Below are positions 63,804 to 64,000 of a stretch of 64,000 nucleotides of DNA, one piece after another; the first letter of the stretch is position 1, and each line of letters opens with the position of its first letter. The translations under genes were made by a program, and so were the position numbers. Origin of the DNA: Thalassovita autumnalis (lineage in GTDB: Bacteria; Pseudomonadota; Alphaproteobacteria; Rhodobacterales; Rhodobacteraceae); the NCBI RefSeq assembly GCF_001458255.1, contig NZ_CYSB01000026.1, forward strand, positions 1-64,000. The letters run 5' to 3'. The notes below the pieces were generated by a model. It saw only the letters and a list, made by a program, of their open reading frames with translations. It did not search any database and was not told the DNA's origin.

Positions 63804-64000
63804 GGGACATTGGACTGGATGTTTCACGTGAAACATTGGATCAGCTGGACGCGTATGTTGCGCTGTTGGAAAAGTGGAATCCGCGGATCAACCTGGTGGC
63901 CCGCTCCACTTTGAGCCAATTGTGGGACCGGCACTTCGTCGATTCTGCGCAGATTTTCCAATATTCACCGGAGAATACTCAACATTGGGTGGATCTGGGC
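63800..64000 (+). CDS. rsmG: 16S rRNA (guanine527-N7)-methyltransferase RsmG (GidB), partial
   Basis: RsmG methylates G527 of 16S rRNA. The first 67 codons are present: the GTG at 63800 overlaps the mnmG stop, and the protein reads [17 protein letters not shown], then [16 protein letters not shown] and [10 protein letters not shown], all RsmG landmarks; the S-adenosylmethionine motif begins (HWVDLG) where the window ends. parA and parB would be expected next. Confidence 0.92.
   Translation, partial: MRDIGLDVSRETLDQLDAYVALLEKWNPRINLVARSTLSQLWDRHFVDSAQIFQYSPENTQHWVDLG
63820..63835. other. parS centromere site 2 (perfect consensus)
   Basis: A second perfect TGTTTCACGTGAAACA lies 1.9 kb from the first, inside the start of rsmG, where it encodes VSRET. 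Confidence 0.92.

Overview
The window is a dense, high-GC piece of an alphaproteobacterial chromosome, almost certainly from the Rhodobacteraceae (roseobacter/Rhodobacter group). The evidence is the RegB-SenC-RegA redox regulators, the HemY/mitofilin-like/HemD block beside tsaD-gpsA, the maf-aroE-coaE-dnaQ-secB arm facing the rho-mnmE-mnmG-rsmG arm, and many proteins of Rhodobacteraceae type. About 60 protein genes, one broken gene and one tRNA gene are supported.

Layout. 683-6711: urea ABC transporter urtABCDE. 6768-12010: a sugar (probably inositol) ABC transporter, a Gfo/Idh/MocA dehydrogenase and iolB, tied together by two LacI-type palindromes. 12155-15969: a TetR regulator with two operator-like sites, a small membrane protein, a Rieske oxygenase with its flavin/2Fe-2S reductase, and a MarR regulator. 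16069-22574: tRNA-Thr(CGU), hemY, a mitofilin-like protein and hemD, divergent from tsaD-gpsA-yciI-EVE. 22695-31045: glmM, ahcY, a dehydrogenase gene broken by an in-frame TAG, two paralogous small secreted proteins and several small genes. 31113-32669: a structured repeat and an RTX protein. 32900-37315: regA, senC, regB and a PAS protein without a kinase domain. 37369-46239: tsaE, amgK, murU, addB, addA, trxA, overlapping or closely spaced. 46374-47554: a second copy of the structured repeat and a polysaccharide-type gene. 47658-55918: hslV, hslU, a lipoprotein esterase, smr, mltA, a Tim44-like gene, fxsA, secB. 55984-58753: dnaQ, coaE, aroE, maf, leftward. 58754-59345: probable chromosome origin. 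59346-64000: rho, mnmE, mnmG and the start of rsmG, rightward, with two perfect parS sites.

The most unusual observation is a pair of elements of about 265 bp (31113-31378 and 46374-46639, opposite orientation). Each can fold into an outer stem formed by its inverted ends, a side stem, and a second arm carrying a 61-nt core that is 49/61 identical between the copies. The stem sequences differ between copies while pairing within each copy is kept, so structure seems to be what is conserved. In both cases the right-hand terminal repeat supplies the TAG stop of the neighbouring leftward gene. Next in interest are the probable oriC/parS region, the uncharacterised Rieske oxygenase locus with its twin operators, and the LacI-type operators that define a small inositol regulon.
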